Origin: JACOMS01 sp051252005
GTDB lineage: Bacteria; Pseudomonadota; Alphaproteobacteria; Caulobacterales; Maricaulaceae
Length of the DNA: 64,000 bases
Direction: 5' to 3'
NCBI GenBank assembly: GCA_051252005.1
Contig: JBPOEZ010000008.1
Span: forward strand, 62,001 to 126,000
Below are positions 23,923-32,564 of this stretch, one piece after another. The notes under the pieces were generated by a model, which had not been told where the DNA came from, searched no databases, and saw only the letters and a list, made by a program, of their open reading frames with translations. Position 1 is the stretch's first letter. Each line of letters begins with the position of its first letter. The translations under genes were made by a program, and so were the position numbers.

Positions 23923-25038
23923 CTAAACCCGCTCTGCCCGAAGTACTTCCGCGCGCGCTTCGACCTTCGCAACAATATCCTCAATCATATCGTCATTATC
24001 CGTCTTGCCTGTTTTCTTCCCTGCGGAATACATCATGCCGTAGCCTGCGCTGCCGCCTGTGAAGCCAATATCAGTATAAGCCGCTTCGCCGGGGCCGTTT
24101 ACGACGCAGCCGATTATTGAAAGGCTGATCGGTTCGCTGATGTGGGCTAGGCGTTCTTCTAGCGCTTGAACGGTTTTGATGACGTCGAAGCCTTGGCGGG
24201 CGCAGGAGGGGCAGGAAATAATGTTGACGCCGCGTGTTCGCAGGTTAAGCGATTTGAGCATGTCGAAGCCGACTTTAATCTCTTCAACAGGATCAGCGGA
24301 CAGGCTCACACGGATGGTATCGCCGATACCCGCCCATAATAAATTGCCCATACCGATGGAGGATTTGACCGTGCCGATGCGTGTCCCGCCCGCCTCTGTG
24401 ATGCCCAAGTGCAGCGGCGCGTCTGTGGCTTCGGCGAGGGCTTGGTAGGCGGCGACCGTTAGGAAAATATCGGAGGCTTTGACGCTGATTTTATAGTCTT
24501 GGAAGTTTTCGTCCTCGAGCATCCTTGCGTGCATCAACGCGCTTTCAACCATCGCGTCAGGGCATGGCTCGCCGTATTTTTCGAGCAGGTCACGTTCGAG
24601 CGAGCCGCCGTTGACGCCGATGCGGATGGAGCAGCCATTGGCGCGTGCGGCGGCGACCACTTCTTTGACGCGGTGCTGTCCGCCAATATTGCCGGGGTTA
24701 ATTCTAAGGCACTCCGCGCCGTTATCCGCCGCTTCGATGCCGCGTTTATAATGGAAATGAATATCGGCAACAATCGGCGCTGTGATCTGTTTGAGGATCG
24801 CGGGAAGCGCCGCTGTGCTCTCTGGGTCGGGGCAGGAAATGCGGACGATGTCGGCGCCTGCGGCCTCCAAATCTAGGACCTGTTTCACCGTTGAGTCCAC
24901 ATCGTGCGTCAGCGTGTTGGTCATGCTTTGCACGGCGATAGGCGCGTCGCCGCCTACGGGGACTTTGCCCACCATAATTTTGCGGCTTTTGCGGCGCTCT
25001 ATCGCGCGCCACGGACGGATGTGATCATAGTCTTGCAT
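23923..25038 (-). CDS. ispG: 4-hydroxy-3-methylbut-2-enyl diphosphate synthase
   Basis: A 371-residue IspG (GcpE), the [4Fe-4S] enzyme that converts MEcPP to HMBPP in the MEP isoprenoid pathway. Cluster cysteines are visible in ISCPSCARQGFDV and SIIGCVVNGPGEA. The N-terminal TIM barrel includes VAVQSMTNTLTHDV in near-typical form (IAVQSMTNT) and ADIHFHYKRG. The long insertion of plant and Chlamydia types is absent. It follows rodZ on the same strand after 40 bases, the same order as in many proteobacteria. Confidence 0.97.
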   Translation of the reverse strand: MQDYDHIRPWRAIERRKSRKIMVGKVPVGGDAPIAVQSMTNTLTHDVDSTVKQVLDLEAAGADIVRISCPDPESTAALPAILKQITAPIVADIHFHYKRGIEAADNGAECLRINPGNIGGQHRVKEVVAAARANGCSIRIGVNGGSLERDLLEKYGEPCPDAMVESALMHARMLEDENFQDYKISVKASDIFLTVAAYQALAEATDAPLHLGITEAGGTRIGTVKSSIGMGNLLWAGIGDTIRVSLSADPVEEIKVGFDMLKSLNLRTRGVNIISCPSCARQGFDVIKTVQALEERLAHISEPISLSIIGCVVNGPGEAAYTDIGFTGGSAGYGMMYSAGKKTGKTDNDDMIEDIVAKVEARAEVLRAERV

Positions 25039-25078
25039 AAGGCGCTAGATGCCACAGATATGCGGCTACATAAAGGCG

Positions 25079-25918
25079 TTATTGCGGCGCAGGGTCAGAA
25101 GGTCTCAAGGCGGGCGTTTCTGTTTGCGTTTCTGTCTCGGCAGTGATTTCAGCAAGCTTTGCGTCTTCGGCCGCTTTGAGCGCGTCGGCTGCAAATTCGC
25201 GCGGAACGGCGGGCATAGGAACCTCGCGCATCGGAATGCCCTTGCGGCCCAAACGGCCAATAAATTCGCCGCCAATATAGAGTTCGAGCGCGCCGCTATC
25301 ACGGGCAGACAATGACACGCCGCTATCGACGTCAGTCTGCCAGCTCTCGCCGGTGACGAGGATGCGCGAGATGATTTTCTGCTGTTTATTATCGCGGATC
25401 TCCACCCATGTCGGGGCGGTGGCTTTAAATGTCATCAGGTCAGGGTCGATGGAAACGGCCACGGGAGCGCCGCCTTCAGGGATGTTGAGCCGTGTATCGG
25501 GGCCAAGGCCTGCGGAATTTGCGTTCGTATGAGAGCCGTACCAAAGCGCAAGAACAGCCGCGCAGCTTATGATCGTTGTCGCAGCAAAGAACCCTCTAGG
25601 CAATCGGATGTGGCGCTGCGGGACAAAGTGAGGGGCGTCGCGCATGCCGAGATTTTCCGGCACTTCGCTATCGATTTTATAACGCTCTACGGCCTCTTTT
25701 CCGTCGAGCCCAACATGCATAGCGTAGGCGCGGACATAGCCGAGGACGTAGCCGATGGACGGCAGCGAGGCTTTGTCTAGCGTTTCGATCGCTTGCAGGA
25801 ACGGCCCTTGAATGCGCAGGGTTTCGGAAACTTGGGCAAAGGAAAGCCCAGCCTCTTCGCGGGCGCGGCGAAGGTCCTCTCCGATATGCGGTTTTATGTC
25901 GATAGTCTCGGCGCTCAT
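25079..25918 (-). CDS. rodZ: RodZ-like helix-turn-helix membrane protein
   Basis: A 279-residue protein with an N-terminal RodZ-type helix-turn-helix (HIGEDLRRAREEAGLSFAQV and LPSIGYVLGYVRAYA). One transmembrane helix lies near residues 112-130 (FFAATTIISCAAVLALWYG), followed by a periplasmic beta domain of the DUF4115 type (PTWVEIRDNKQQ, VSLSARDSGALELYIGG). RodZ links the MreB cytoskeleton to the cell-wall synthesis complex. The start at 25918 is preferred over an ATG five codons upstream because a CAGG-like ribosome site precedes it. Neighbouring ispG supports the assignment. Confidence 0.88.
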   Translation of the reverse strand: MSAETIDIKPHIGEDLRRAREEAGLSFAQVSETLRIQGPFLQAIETLDKASLPSIGYVLGYVRAYAMHVGLDGKEAVERYKIDSEVPENLGMRDAPHFVPQRHIRLPRGFFAATTIISCAAVLALWYGSHTNANSAGLGPDTRLNIPEGGAPVAVSIDPDLMTFKATAPTWVEIRDNKQQKIISRILVTGESWQTDVDSGVSLSARDSGALELYIGGEFIGRLGRKGIPMREVPMPAVPREFAADALKAAEDAKLAEITAETETQTETPALRPSDPAPQ

Positions 25919-26016
25919 GCTGCCTGTCCACATGGTTAAGTCACAGGCTTATAGATAAGATTATTAATATTACCAACGAATTACCGCAGCGGGAATAAAA
26001 GAAATATTGCGTTGTT

Positions 26017-26205
26017 TTAACGCGCTTTCTTCCAAAGAAAGATGACCGAAGCGAACATGACCATATAGATCACCGCGTCGGCTTTCGTATCGCCGCTTTT
26101 TAAAATCGGAAAATGCTCTGCAAGGACGGTGGCAAGAATGAACCCTCCGGCGCACGCTTTGGCAATCAGCCACCATCCCGCCTGAATTTTAAAAAAATCA
26201 TTCAT
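26017..26205 (-). CDS. Small two-helix membrane protein of unknown function
   Basis: A 62-residue protein with two hydrophobic segments (WWLIAKACAGGFILATVLA and VIYMVMFASVIFLW) and basic ends. I do not recognise the family. It is divergent from dsbB and probably shares its promoter region. The composition and membrane pattern make it likely to be real. Confidence 0.55.
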   Translation of the reverse strand: MNDFFKIQAGWWLIAKACAGGFILATVLAEHFPILKSGDTKADAVIYMVMFASVIFLWKKAR

Positions 26206-26308
26206 GGTTTATTATACGGCGGGAAGATTTACGCGCGGTTTGGAAACAGGGTTAAGCCTGTACAATCGGTCACATGACAGGGGCGTGAAAAGTCACTATA
26301 TAGAGGCC

Positions 26309-26812
26309 ATGAAACATTTGACTTTAGATCGCCTCCCTTGGCTGGCGCTTATTATATCTGGCGGGCTTTTGGGCGGGGCTTTGTTTTTTGAGCATGTGCT
26401 GGGCTACTCCCCATGCCAGATGTGTTATTGGCAGCGCCATGCCCATAAGGTCATCATTGGCCTGTCTATCCTCGCGCTTATTATGAACCGCTTGAATATT
26501 GGTGACCGCCGTTTTTGGGCCGCTTTAATTGGGCTTGTTTTTATGGCCAGTTTCGCCCTCGCCTTTTGGCATGTCGGCGTTGAATTTAAATGGTGGGACG
26601 GGCCGAAGACCTGCATGACGGGCAAACCGCAAATTGGCGGCGTAACGGGTCAAGACCTTATCGATAGTCTTAGCGCCCCGATGAAAATGCCGGGCTGTGA
26701 TAATGCGGCGTGGCATTTCCTCGGCCTGTCTATGGCGGCGTGGAACGCGCTTGTTTCGCTTCTAGGTGCTCTGACGAGCGCGGTTGTGATAAGGAAACCC
26801 GCTCATGTCTAA
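26309..26812 (+). CDS. dsbB: Disulfide bond formation protein DsbB
   Basis: A 167-residue four-helix inner-membrane protein that reoxidises DsbA and passes electrons to ubiquinone. The first periplasmic pair is C36-C39 in YSPCQMCYWQR. The second is C102 (GPKTCMTG) and C130 (MPGC). Both pairs are complete. The ATG at 26309 gives the normal length; the longer upstream frame has no family character. It overlaps the second coq7 by eight bases, so a quinone-using enzyme and a quinone-biosynthesis enzyme are cotranslated. Confidence 0.93.
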   Translation: MKHLTLDRLPWLALIISGGLLGGALFFEHVLGYSPCQMCYWQRHAHKVIIGLSILALIMNRLNIGDRRFWAALIGLVFMASFALAFWHVGVEFKWWDGPKTCMTGKPQIGGVTGQDLIDSLSAPMKMPGCDNAAWHFLGLSMAAWNALVSLLGALTSAVVIRKPAHV

Positions 26813-27377
26813 GACTGCGAATATAGAGACCCCTGGCCCTGTGCAGGAAACGCCCGCCCGCATCGCAGAAATGCTCCGCGTGGATCATGCCGGCGAATAT
26901 GCCGCCGTCGCGATTTATCAAGGGCAACAAGCCGTGTTTGGGAAAAACACCAAGACGAAAAAGATCGCCGCGCAGCTCGCGGAAATGGAAGCGGAAGAAC
27001 AAAAGCACCTGTCCGCCTTTGACGAAATGTTGCTGGCGCGCGGCGTGAGGCCAACGGCCCTTGCGCCTGTTTGGAATGTCGCCGCTTATGGCCTCGGCGT
27101 GGCGACAGCTTTGATGGGCGAAAAGGCGGCCCACGCCTGCACCGAAGCCGTCGAAACCGTGATCGAACAACATTATGCCGAGCAGATTGAAGCGCTGGAA
27201 GACGATCCAGAGAACGCAGCCCTGAAAGCCACATTTACCGAATTTCGCGAAGACGAACTGCACCACCGCGACACTGCCATAGAGGGCGGCTCGCAAGAGG
27301 CTCCGGCTTATGGATTATTATCTGCGGTGATTAAAACGGGTTGCCGCTTTGCCATTCGGGTCAGCGAAAAAGTCTAG
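26805..27377 (+). CDS. coq7: Coq7-type demethoxyubiquinone hydroxylase, second copy
   Basis: A 190-residue di-iron hydroxylase with a fully canonical Coq7 pattern: E31 in DHAGEY, E65 and H68 in EEQKH, E117 in EAVETVIEQHY, E151 and H154 in EDELHH. GLGVATALMGEKAAHACTEA between them is the membrane-associated helix pair. Of the two copies this matches the family best and is the likelier housekeeping ubiquinone enzyme. It overlaps dsbB by eight bases. Confidence 0.95.
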   Translation: MSKTANIETPGPVQETPARIAEMLRVDHAGEYAAVAIYQGQQAVFGKNTKTKKIAAQLAEMEAEEQKHLSAFDEMLLARGVRPTALAPVWNVAAYGLGVATALMGEKAAHACTEAVETVIEQHYAEQIEALEDDPENAALKATFTEFREDELHHRDTAIEGGSQEAPAYGLLSAVIKTGCRFAIRVSEKV

Positions 27378-27395
27378 GCGCTTTTTGGTTTAAGT

Positions 27396-27716
27396 TTAGG
27401 CGCTTTTGCGGGCGGCCTCGCGGCGGCGATCCCATTCTTTAAATTCAAACGCGATGCAGCGCTCAATAAGCTTGCGCCAGACAGGCTCGGCAATATCAGC
27501 CGATAGGCCTTGCTCTTTGGCGGAGGCTACCACCTTCGCGACCACATCTTCGATACGGGCATCGTCATGGACGGCTTCGCGGTCTTGTTTGATACGGGCG
27601 GCGGCGCACATATAGCCTTGCCGAATGACCAAGAGCCGCACAAGTTCGCGGTCAAGAGCATCGACGCCTTTGCGGACATCGATCATAGTTTGGCATTTTT
27701 CGGGTTCAGGTGTCAT
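27396..27716 (-). CDS. Chorismate mutase, AroQ class
   Basis: A 106-residue all-helical chorismate mutase that turns chorismate into prephenate for Phe/Tyr synthesis. Visible active-site elements are the first helix DVRKGVDALDRELVRLLVIR, then AARIKQDREAVHDDAR and a final helix EPVWRKLIERCIAFEF. There is no signal peptide, so it is cytoplasmic. It is convergent with coq7 and follows the M23 peptidase gene on the minus strand. Confidence 0.92.
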   Translation of the reverse strand: MTPEPEKCQTMIDVRKGVDALDRELVRLLVIRQGYMCAAARIKQDREAVHDDARIEDVVAKVVASAKEQGLSADIAEPVWRKLIERCIAFEFKEWDRRREAARKSA

Positions 27717-27729
27717 ATCATCAACGCGC

Positions 27730-28599
27730 TTATTGTGGCCACTTGGTTAAAAGCTCTGGATCAAGGTTACGATTGCGCCACTTCAAACGCCAGCATAAAT
27801 GCGGCCCCGTAGAGCGTCCTTTTGACCCAATCGTCGCGATTTGCTGTCCTTGTGTCACTTTCTGGCCCGGTTCAACCATGATTTCATTCACATGAAGATA
27901 CATAGAGATAAGCCCCTGCCCGTGATCGAGCAGCACCATAGCGCCTTCAAAATAAAGGTCATCATCAGCAAGTGTGACAACGCCGTCCGCAGGCGCGTAG
28001 ATCGGCGTCCCAACGGGGGCGGCCATATCAACACCGTAATGCGGCTTTTTCGGCTCGCCGTTTAAGATCCGCTGCGCGCCAAAATTTGTGGTCTTTTTGT
28101 ATTTTTTAACGGGAAAGACAAAGCCGTTGGTAAAGCCAACATCTGCGGCGCGCGAGGCGAAGCCAGTCTTTTTGCGCGCAGAAGAGCTTCGGATGCGTTT
28201 AAGCTGGGCGTCAGAAAAGGTCGAGACCTGCGAGGGCGGCAGCCCGTCAATTTTGGATGTATCATAATCGCGTTTGGAGAACGTGAGCTTTAGCGGTTTC
28301 GACGTTACCGCCTTACCATCAATTTCCGTGACCACTATGTCTGTGCGTTTTTCGTCGCGGTCAAACCCGACAATAAGCGTCCCGTCCGCTCCGGCCCGTT
28401 CAAAATAGAAATCATCGGCCGCGCGGCTTATTTTTACCTTAGCGTTGGGGTAAGTTCGGCAGAGAACAGCCCCGCCCTGCTCGACGACGCCTTTGCAGTT
28501 AAGCGCTTGCTCAATGTTTGGAGGTGTCTCGGCTGATGACGGCATAGCCGCGCTAGCCGCTATAGACAGAGCCGTTATAAATAATGCGAAAAGCCGCAT
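27730..28599 (-). CDS. M23 (LytM) family metallopeptidase, atypical final motif
   Basis: A 289-residue exported protein: signal peptide at 1-23, an immunoglobulin-like central part, and a C-terminal LytM domain. Zinc ligands H187 and D191 are in HYGVDMAAP, and the catalytic His is in MYLHVNEI. The last motif, normally His-x-His, reads GPHLCWRLKW (His267, Cys269). Cysteine thus replaces the third zinc ligand, while the rest of the fold is intact. M23 enzymes cut peptidoglycan cross-links, and degenerate ones activate amidases. Whether Cys269 binds zinc is open. The gene overlaps the DUF2093 gene by one base. Confidence 0.88.
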   Translation of the reverse strand: MRLFALFITALSIAASAAMPSSAETPPNIEQALNCKGVVEQGGAVLCRTYPNAKVKISRAADDFYFERAGADGTLIVGFDRDEKRTDIVVTEIDGKAVTSKPLKLTFSKRDYDTSKIDGLPPSQVSTFSDAQLKRIRSSSARKKTGFASRAADVGFTNGFVFPVKKYKKTTNFGAQRILNGEPKKPHYGVDMAAPVGTPIYAPADGVVTLADDDLYFEGAMVLLDHGQGLISMYLHVNEIMVEPGQKVTQGQQIATIGSKGRSTGPHLCWRLKWRNRNLDPELLTKWPQ

Positions 28600-28802
28600 T
28601 AACCCGCCGCTTTTTGAAACGCCGTTAAAGACGCCGCAGCATCCTTATACGCCTCTTGGCGTTCATGGCTCCAATAGCGCAGATGGTCGAGCGGAATGTG
28701 CTCGCCTGTGACGGCGCATAGCACATAGCCGCCGGGGTTCATAATCGTGAAGTCTGATGAGCCGTAATGAAGTGTGGCTTCGCCGGAAAAGAGGGAGTTC
28801 AT
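28599..28802 (-). CDS. DUF2093-family protein
   Basis: A 67-residue protein of the small alphaproteobacterial DUF2093 family, recognised by ATLHYGSSDFTIMNPGGYVL and PLDHLRYWSHERQEAY. Function is unknown. Its stop overlaps the start of the M23 peptidase gene by one base, implying cotranscription. Confidence 0.85.
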   Translation of the reverse strand: MNSLFSGEATLHYGSSDFTIMNPGGYVLCAVTGEHIPLDHLRYWSHERQEAYKDAAASLTAFQKAAG

Positions 28803-28955
28803 GCATTTATCCTTTATCTGGCCGCCTTCTAGCGGAGTTAACGGCGTTTAGGAAGGGTTTGCGCTGTAATTTTTCCATCGAAATTAGGGCGCGCATTCTA
28901 AATGCTTAACCTAAATTATGTTCAGAATTTACTGCACCCCAACAGGAGCTACTCC

Positions 28956-29885
28956 ATGACAAAATCTCCCCAAGCGTTGGTCAAAAAGGCCTTAAAGCAA
29001 GCCGAAAACCGCGTACAAACCACCCGCGAAACATTACGCCGCAATACGCTCGCCTATATTGGCATGCACGGCGTCGCCTATGAGCGCGCCCAAGAGCAAA
29101 TCGCTAAGATACAAGAAAACCGTAGCGAGTTCTTCGAAGAGCTTGTCGCGAAAGGCGAAGAGGTTGAAACCCGCGCCGCAGAAATGTTCAAAGGCGTTAA
29201 ATCTAAAGCCGATAACGCATTTGATGACGGCAAAGAAAAGCTTTGGGATATGACACCGGGCGCCGTGGTCAACCGCGCAGAAGAGCTTGAAGCCGAACTT
29301 GAAAAGGTAAAAGCCAAGCTTGCTGAATTGACCAAGACATCGAAAAAAACGGTAAAGACGACAGCGAAAAAAGCTACGAAGAAAGCAGCTCCTAAAAAGC
29401 CGGCTGCCAAAGCCAAGCCGTCCAAACCTGCACCTCTTAAAGCCAAAGCAGCAGACGTCAAAGCCCCAGAAAGTAAGACGCCTGAGACTAAGCCTACCGC
29501 GCCGAAAACAGACGCTGCGCCAGTAGCAAAGTCTGCACCGACAAAACCCGCTAAAAAGGAAGAGCCTCGTCACATTCCATACTTTAACGATGTGAAACGT
29601 TATGATCCGTTTGCAAGCGAAGATGTCGTGCGTAAAATCGTCAACCATTGCGGCATTGCGCTACGCAGTGTCGACGCCCGTAACGTGGCTTGTACCGACG
29701 AAGCCGAACGCAACCGGGTTCGCGATAGCTGGCTTAAGAAAAAGCTTGAGCTTTCCGGCACTGATGCCGAGCTTGATAAACAGGTTCAAAACATTTGCTC
29801 AATCATGCAGCGCGACAATCACAAAAACCGCGTGACGTTCTATTATCTCGCCGCCAAAGCCGCGCGTAAATTAGACAGCATCTAA
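28956..29885 (+). CDS. Phasin-like protein fused to a DUF2853 domain
   Basis: A 309-residue protein in three parts. Residues 1-115 are a charged helical, phasin-like or apolipoprotein-like segment. Residues 115-205 are a Lys/Ala/Pro linker reminiscent of AlgP or histone H1 tails (KKTVKTTAKKATKKAAPKK). Residues 210-309 match DUF2853 (DPFASEDVVRKIVNHCGIAL and DNHKNRVTFYYLAA). It could coat polyhydroxyalkanoate granules and bind DNA at once, but this is inference. AGGAG precedes the ATG at 28956. A strong hairpin terminator follows. Confidence 0.85.
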   Translation: MTKSPQALVKKALKQAENRVQTTRETLRRNTLAYIGMHGVAYERAQEQIAKIQENRSEFFEELVAKGEEVETRAAEMFKGVKSKADNAFDDGKEKLWDMTPGAVVNRAEELEAELEKVKAKLAELTKTSKKTVKTTAKKATKKAAPKKPAAKAKPSKPAPLKAKAADVKAPESKTPETKPTAPKTDAAPVAKSAPTKPAKKEEPRHIPYFNDVKRYDPFASEDVVRKIVNHCGIALRSVDARNVACTDEAERNRVRDSWLKKKLELSGTDAELDKQVQNICSIMQRDNHKNRVTFYYLAAKAARKLDSI

Positions 29886-29904
29886 GCGCAAACAAGGCAA
29901 ACGT

Positions 29905-29936
29905 AAAAAGCCGGGCTGGTGACAGTCCGGCTTTTT
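29905..29936. terminator. Bidirectional terminator
   Basis: AAAAAGCCGG and CCGGCTTTTT form a 10-bp stem with a 12-base loop, with T runs reading in both directions. It separates the phasin-like gene from the convergent glycosyltransferase gene. Confidence 0.88.
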
Positions 29937-29966
29937 CATGCGCGTTTACAAGGTTTACGGAGCGAT

Positions 29967-30866
29967 CTAGCTCGGCTTCCGTTTGGTCAGTGACCACTTC
30001 GTCCAAATCAGGAAAATCTTTGGCCCGTCCACAAGGTAGCGTTTCCAAAGGCGGCGCGGCTCGGACAAGAGCCGGTATAGCCACTCCATACGGATGGCTT
30101 GCATCCATTTCGGCGCGCGCTTAACGCGGCCAGCAATAAAATCAAGACTCGCGCCCACACAGAGGCCAAGCCCCTTGCAATCCCCGCGCTCTAGGCATGC
30201 TTTTGCGACCATTTCCTGCTGCGGAGAGCCAACACAGATAAATGTATAGCGCGCAGGATTTTCTGCGACGAAGGCTGCTGCGGCGGCAATCGCTTCGGGC
30301 TTATGGCGCATACCCATGGGCGGCTGATGGTGGTTAACTTTGTGAAGACCAAAACGGGCATTCACGATGGCAAGGATTTCTGCATCCGCTCCGATCACAT
30401 TGATTGTGTCGGAGGGTTTAATCACATTATCAAAAAGCTGCGCTGTGAGGTCTGAACCCGGAACCGCATGCAGAGGAATGCCTGAGGCTTTCGCCATAAG
30501 TTCCAAAATCCGTGAGTCGCAAACGGACATCCAAGCCGCATCGTAGAGCGGCGCGTAAACACTTGGTTCCTTCCAAAGGCGCACAATGTGATCGACATTT
30601 GGCGTCACCATATAGCGAAACTCATGAGCGTCAGTGACCCATTTGGCCCGTGATAAGGTCTGAACGGGATTTACAGGATCAAAGGCTGTTCCGACAAAGT
30701 CATAAGACCGCTGATTGACCCGCCAATCAAGCAAGCCTTCCCGCTCGAATTCCGACCGATCAGCGCCGTTTTCACGCTCTGATATATCGGTCAGTCCCGG
30801 AATGGCGTCCGCATCTCCGGTTGTATCAAGACCTGTCTCTATTAGCTTTTGTTCAACGGTTCCCAT
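29967..30866 (-). CDS. WecG/TagA/CpsF-family glycosyltransferase
   Basis: A 299-residue GT26 glycosyltransferase, a family that transfers N-acetylmannosamine(-uronate) or related sugars to polyprenyl-linked intermediates. Family phrases are VTPNVDHIVRLWKEPSVY, SVCDSRILELMAKASGIPLH, PGSDLTAQLF, FICVGSPQQEMVAKACL and CVGASLDFIAGRVKRAP. The first 70 residues precede the domain and are Asp/Glu-rich. It lies downstream of ftsE-ftsX-ydcF on the same strand, with a 61-base gap. A role in surface polysaccharide synthesis is likely. Confidence 0.9.
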   Translation of the reverse strand: MGTVEQKLIETGLDTTGDADAIPGLTDISERENGADRSEFEREGLLDWRVNQRSYDFVGTAFDPVNPVQTLSRAKWVTDAHEFRYMVTPNVDHIVRLWKEPSVYAPLYDAAWMSVCDSRILELMAKASGIPLHAVPGSDLTAQLFDNVIKPSDTINVIGADAEILAIVNARFGLHKVNHHQPPMGMRHKPEAIAAAAAFVAENPARYTFICVGSPQQEMVAKACLERGDCKGLGLCVGASLDFIAGRVKRAPKWMQAIRMEWLYRLLSEPRRLWKRYLVDGPKIFLIWTKWSLTKRKPS

Positions 30867-30927
30867 GTCGAGCCCTCACTTTCTAAGGGCCAATGTAACA
30901 AAATAGGGTTAGAAATGCGTTTACGGC

Positions 30928-31656
30928 TTACTCTTTTACGTCGTCAGGTGTGTCAGCTTTTTCTGGCAACGCGCCAAGTCTCGGCGTACCGCGTCCAGCG
31001 TCAGAGCCAATACGGCGAGCATAGGCGACTAAGAGTTTGCCGTATTCCTGTGTAAGGCGGCGAAATTTCTTATTGTCCTTCCACCATTTAACACTCGTAT
31101 CTGCTAAGACGGGATAAGGCGTGATGTGAATACGTCCGCGTACCGCTGAAATTTCAACTTCAGCACGCGGCATATGATAGGCTGAGGTCACGAGAATAAT
31201 ATGCTCATAACCGAGCGCATCAGACCAATTCGATGTTTCGCGGGCATTCCCGATGGTATCACGCGCAGCGTAATCCAGATCCACACAGCAAGCAGCAAGG
31301 CGCGGACTTAATGCCAGCAAGGCGAGGACATCCTCCCTTTCGTTGTTTTCATTGACGCCAGAGATCAGCAAGCGTTCTCCGTGTCCGCGGGTCAGAAGCT
31401 CTGCCGCCGTTTGCAACCGTCCGCCGCCTTTGCCCGTCCAGACAACAACTCCGTCGGCTTTTGGCACAACATCAGGCCGTTTCTGGTGATCTACATTATA
31501 GGCAAAGGCTAAAAACCCGCCAAAAATCAAACCGACTCCCAATAAGACGAAATAAACGAATAGCCGCCTCCAAGCGCTTTGCTTAGCTATGCTACGCCTA
31601 TCGGATTTGACTCTACCCGACGTTTTTTTCTGAGTGTTTTGACTCGCTTTGCTCAT
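30928..31656 (-). CDS. YdcF/ElyC-family (DUF218) membrane protein
   Basis: A 242-residue protein with a basic cytoplasmic start, one transmembrane helix (LFVYFVLLGVGLIFGGFLAF, near residues 32-51) and a periplasmic DUF218 domain. Domain marks are DGVVVWTGKGGGRLQTAAEL, SGVNENNER and IILVTSAYHMPRAEVEI. ElyC/SanA relatives affect envelope biogenesis and lipid-carrier metabolism. It overlaps ftsX by four bases and so belongs to the ftsEX operon. Confidence 0.88.
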   Translation of the reverse strand: MSKASQNTQKKTSGRVKSDRRSIAKQSAWRRLFVYFVLLGVGLIFGGFLAFAYNVDHQKRPDVVPKADGVVVWTGKGGGRLQTAAELLTRGHGERLLISGVNENNEREDVLALLALSPRLAACCVDLDYAARDTIGNARETSNWSDALGYEHIILVTSAYHMPRAEVEISAVRGRIHITPYPVLADTSVKWWKDNKKFRRLTQEYGKLLVAYARRIGSDAGRGTPRLGALPEKADTPDDVKE

Positions 31657-32564
31657 GCATCGCGCCGATCACGCCGCAGCTTATACAGCGTGGTTGTTGC
31701 CGCAACGCCTCCGCTAATCACGCCCATAATCAAGCCCAACACCAAAATTGATACAATTTCCTGCGCCCCAACGCGAATGTCAGGCAAAATATCACGCGCA
31801 AAAGAATAGGTCAGTCCTGAGAACACAATTAAGAATAATAAAGCTCCTGCCCCGCCGACAAAGGCCGCTTTCAAGCCAAGCTCTGTAAACCGGCGGGTAA
31901 AAAGACCAACAATGAAACGGTCAGGCGCGCCGACATGGGCTAATACATCAATAATTGTCTGCCGAGAGCGCAAAACTGCATGGGTCGCATAGCTTGCCAC
32001 CGCCCCGCTTGCCGCCAATACGATTATAATGATGCCCGTTAAACCCATATGCAGCGCCCGCCATGTCTTGCGTATATTGTCACCCCATCTTTTATGATCG
32101 TCAATATCTGTTTCAATGTCTACGCGGTTAAACGCCGCCTTCATCGCTGTAATATCGACAGCTTCGTCAGTTCCTGTATCGACCTTCAAAACAATCGGGA
32201 CAAGAATATCGTCCGGCAAGGCCAATTCTCCGATCCAAGGCTTTAGCAATTCCCGCGCTTTTTTATCCGACAAAGGCGTCACGCGGCTTTGCGGTAACTG
32301 CGCCGCGATAATATTTTTTCCCGTCTCGACAAGGTTGTCATGAGACTGATTTTCGCCTGGTAGGATCTGAACCGTGAGGGCGCGCTTCACATCGGATTGC
32401 CAGTTTTGGCTTGCCTGGAACCCCGACATACTAATTAATAATGTTAGCCCCGCCAGAAAAGCCATTGTCGCCATGATGACAAAAAGAGGCCTTTCCGCGC
32501 TCGCATTTCTAGGCAGGATGGGGCCGTCTGCAGGCAATTGTTCAGCGGCACTTGCGCGGCTCAT
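31653..32564 (-). CDS. ftsX: Cell-division protein FtsX
   Basis: A 303-residue FtsX-type permease: four transmembrane helices with a large periplasmic loop after the first (about residues 55-165), and a final pair around SILVLGLIMGVISGGVAATT. FtsX with FtsE couples ATP hydrolysis to control of peptidoglycan hydrolases at the septum. The start overlaps ftsE by four bases, and ydcF overlaps its end by four, giving a tight ftsE-ftsX-ydcF operon. The nearby M23 gene at 27730-28599 could be a client, but nothing in the sequence proves it. Confidence 0.9.
   Translation of the reverse strand: MSRASAAEQLPADGPILPRNASAERPLFVIMATMAFLAGLTLLISMSGFQASQNWQSDVKRALTVQILPGENQSHDNLVETGKNIIAAQLPQSRVTPLSDKKARELLKPWIGELALPDDILVPIVLKVDTGTDEAVDITAMKAAFNRVDIETDIDDHKRWGDNIRKTWRALHMGLTGIIIIVLAASGAVASYATHAVLRSRQTIIDVLAHVGAPDRFIVGLFTRRFTELGLKAAFVGGAGALLFLIVFSGLTYSFARDILPDIRVGAQEIVSILVLGLIMGVISGGVAATTTLYKLRRDRRDA

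Noticed and set aside
26730..27296. A 188-codon minus-strand frame opposite the second coq7
   Set aside because: It mirrors a gene with complete di-iron motifs, so it is a shadow frame.
29034..29648. A 204-codon minus-strand frame opposite the phasin-like gene
   Set aside because: It is the complement of lysine/alanine-rich codons and consists of Cys/Phe/Arg runs, a typical artefact.
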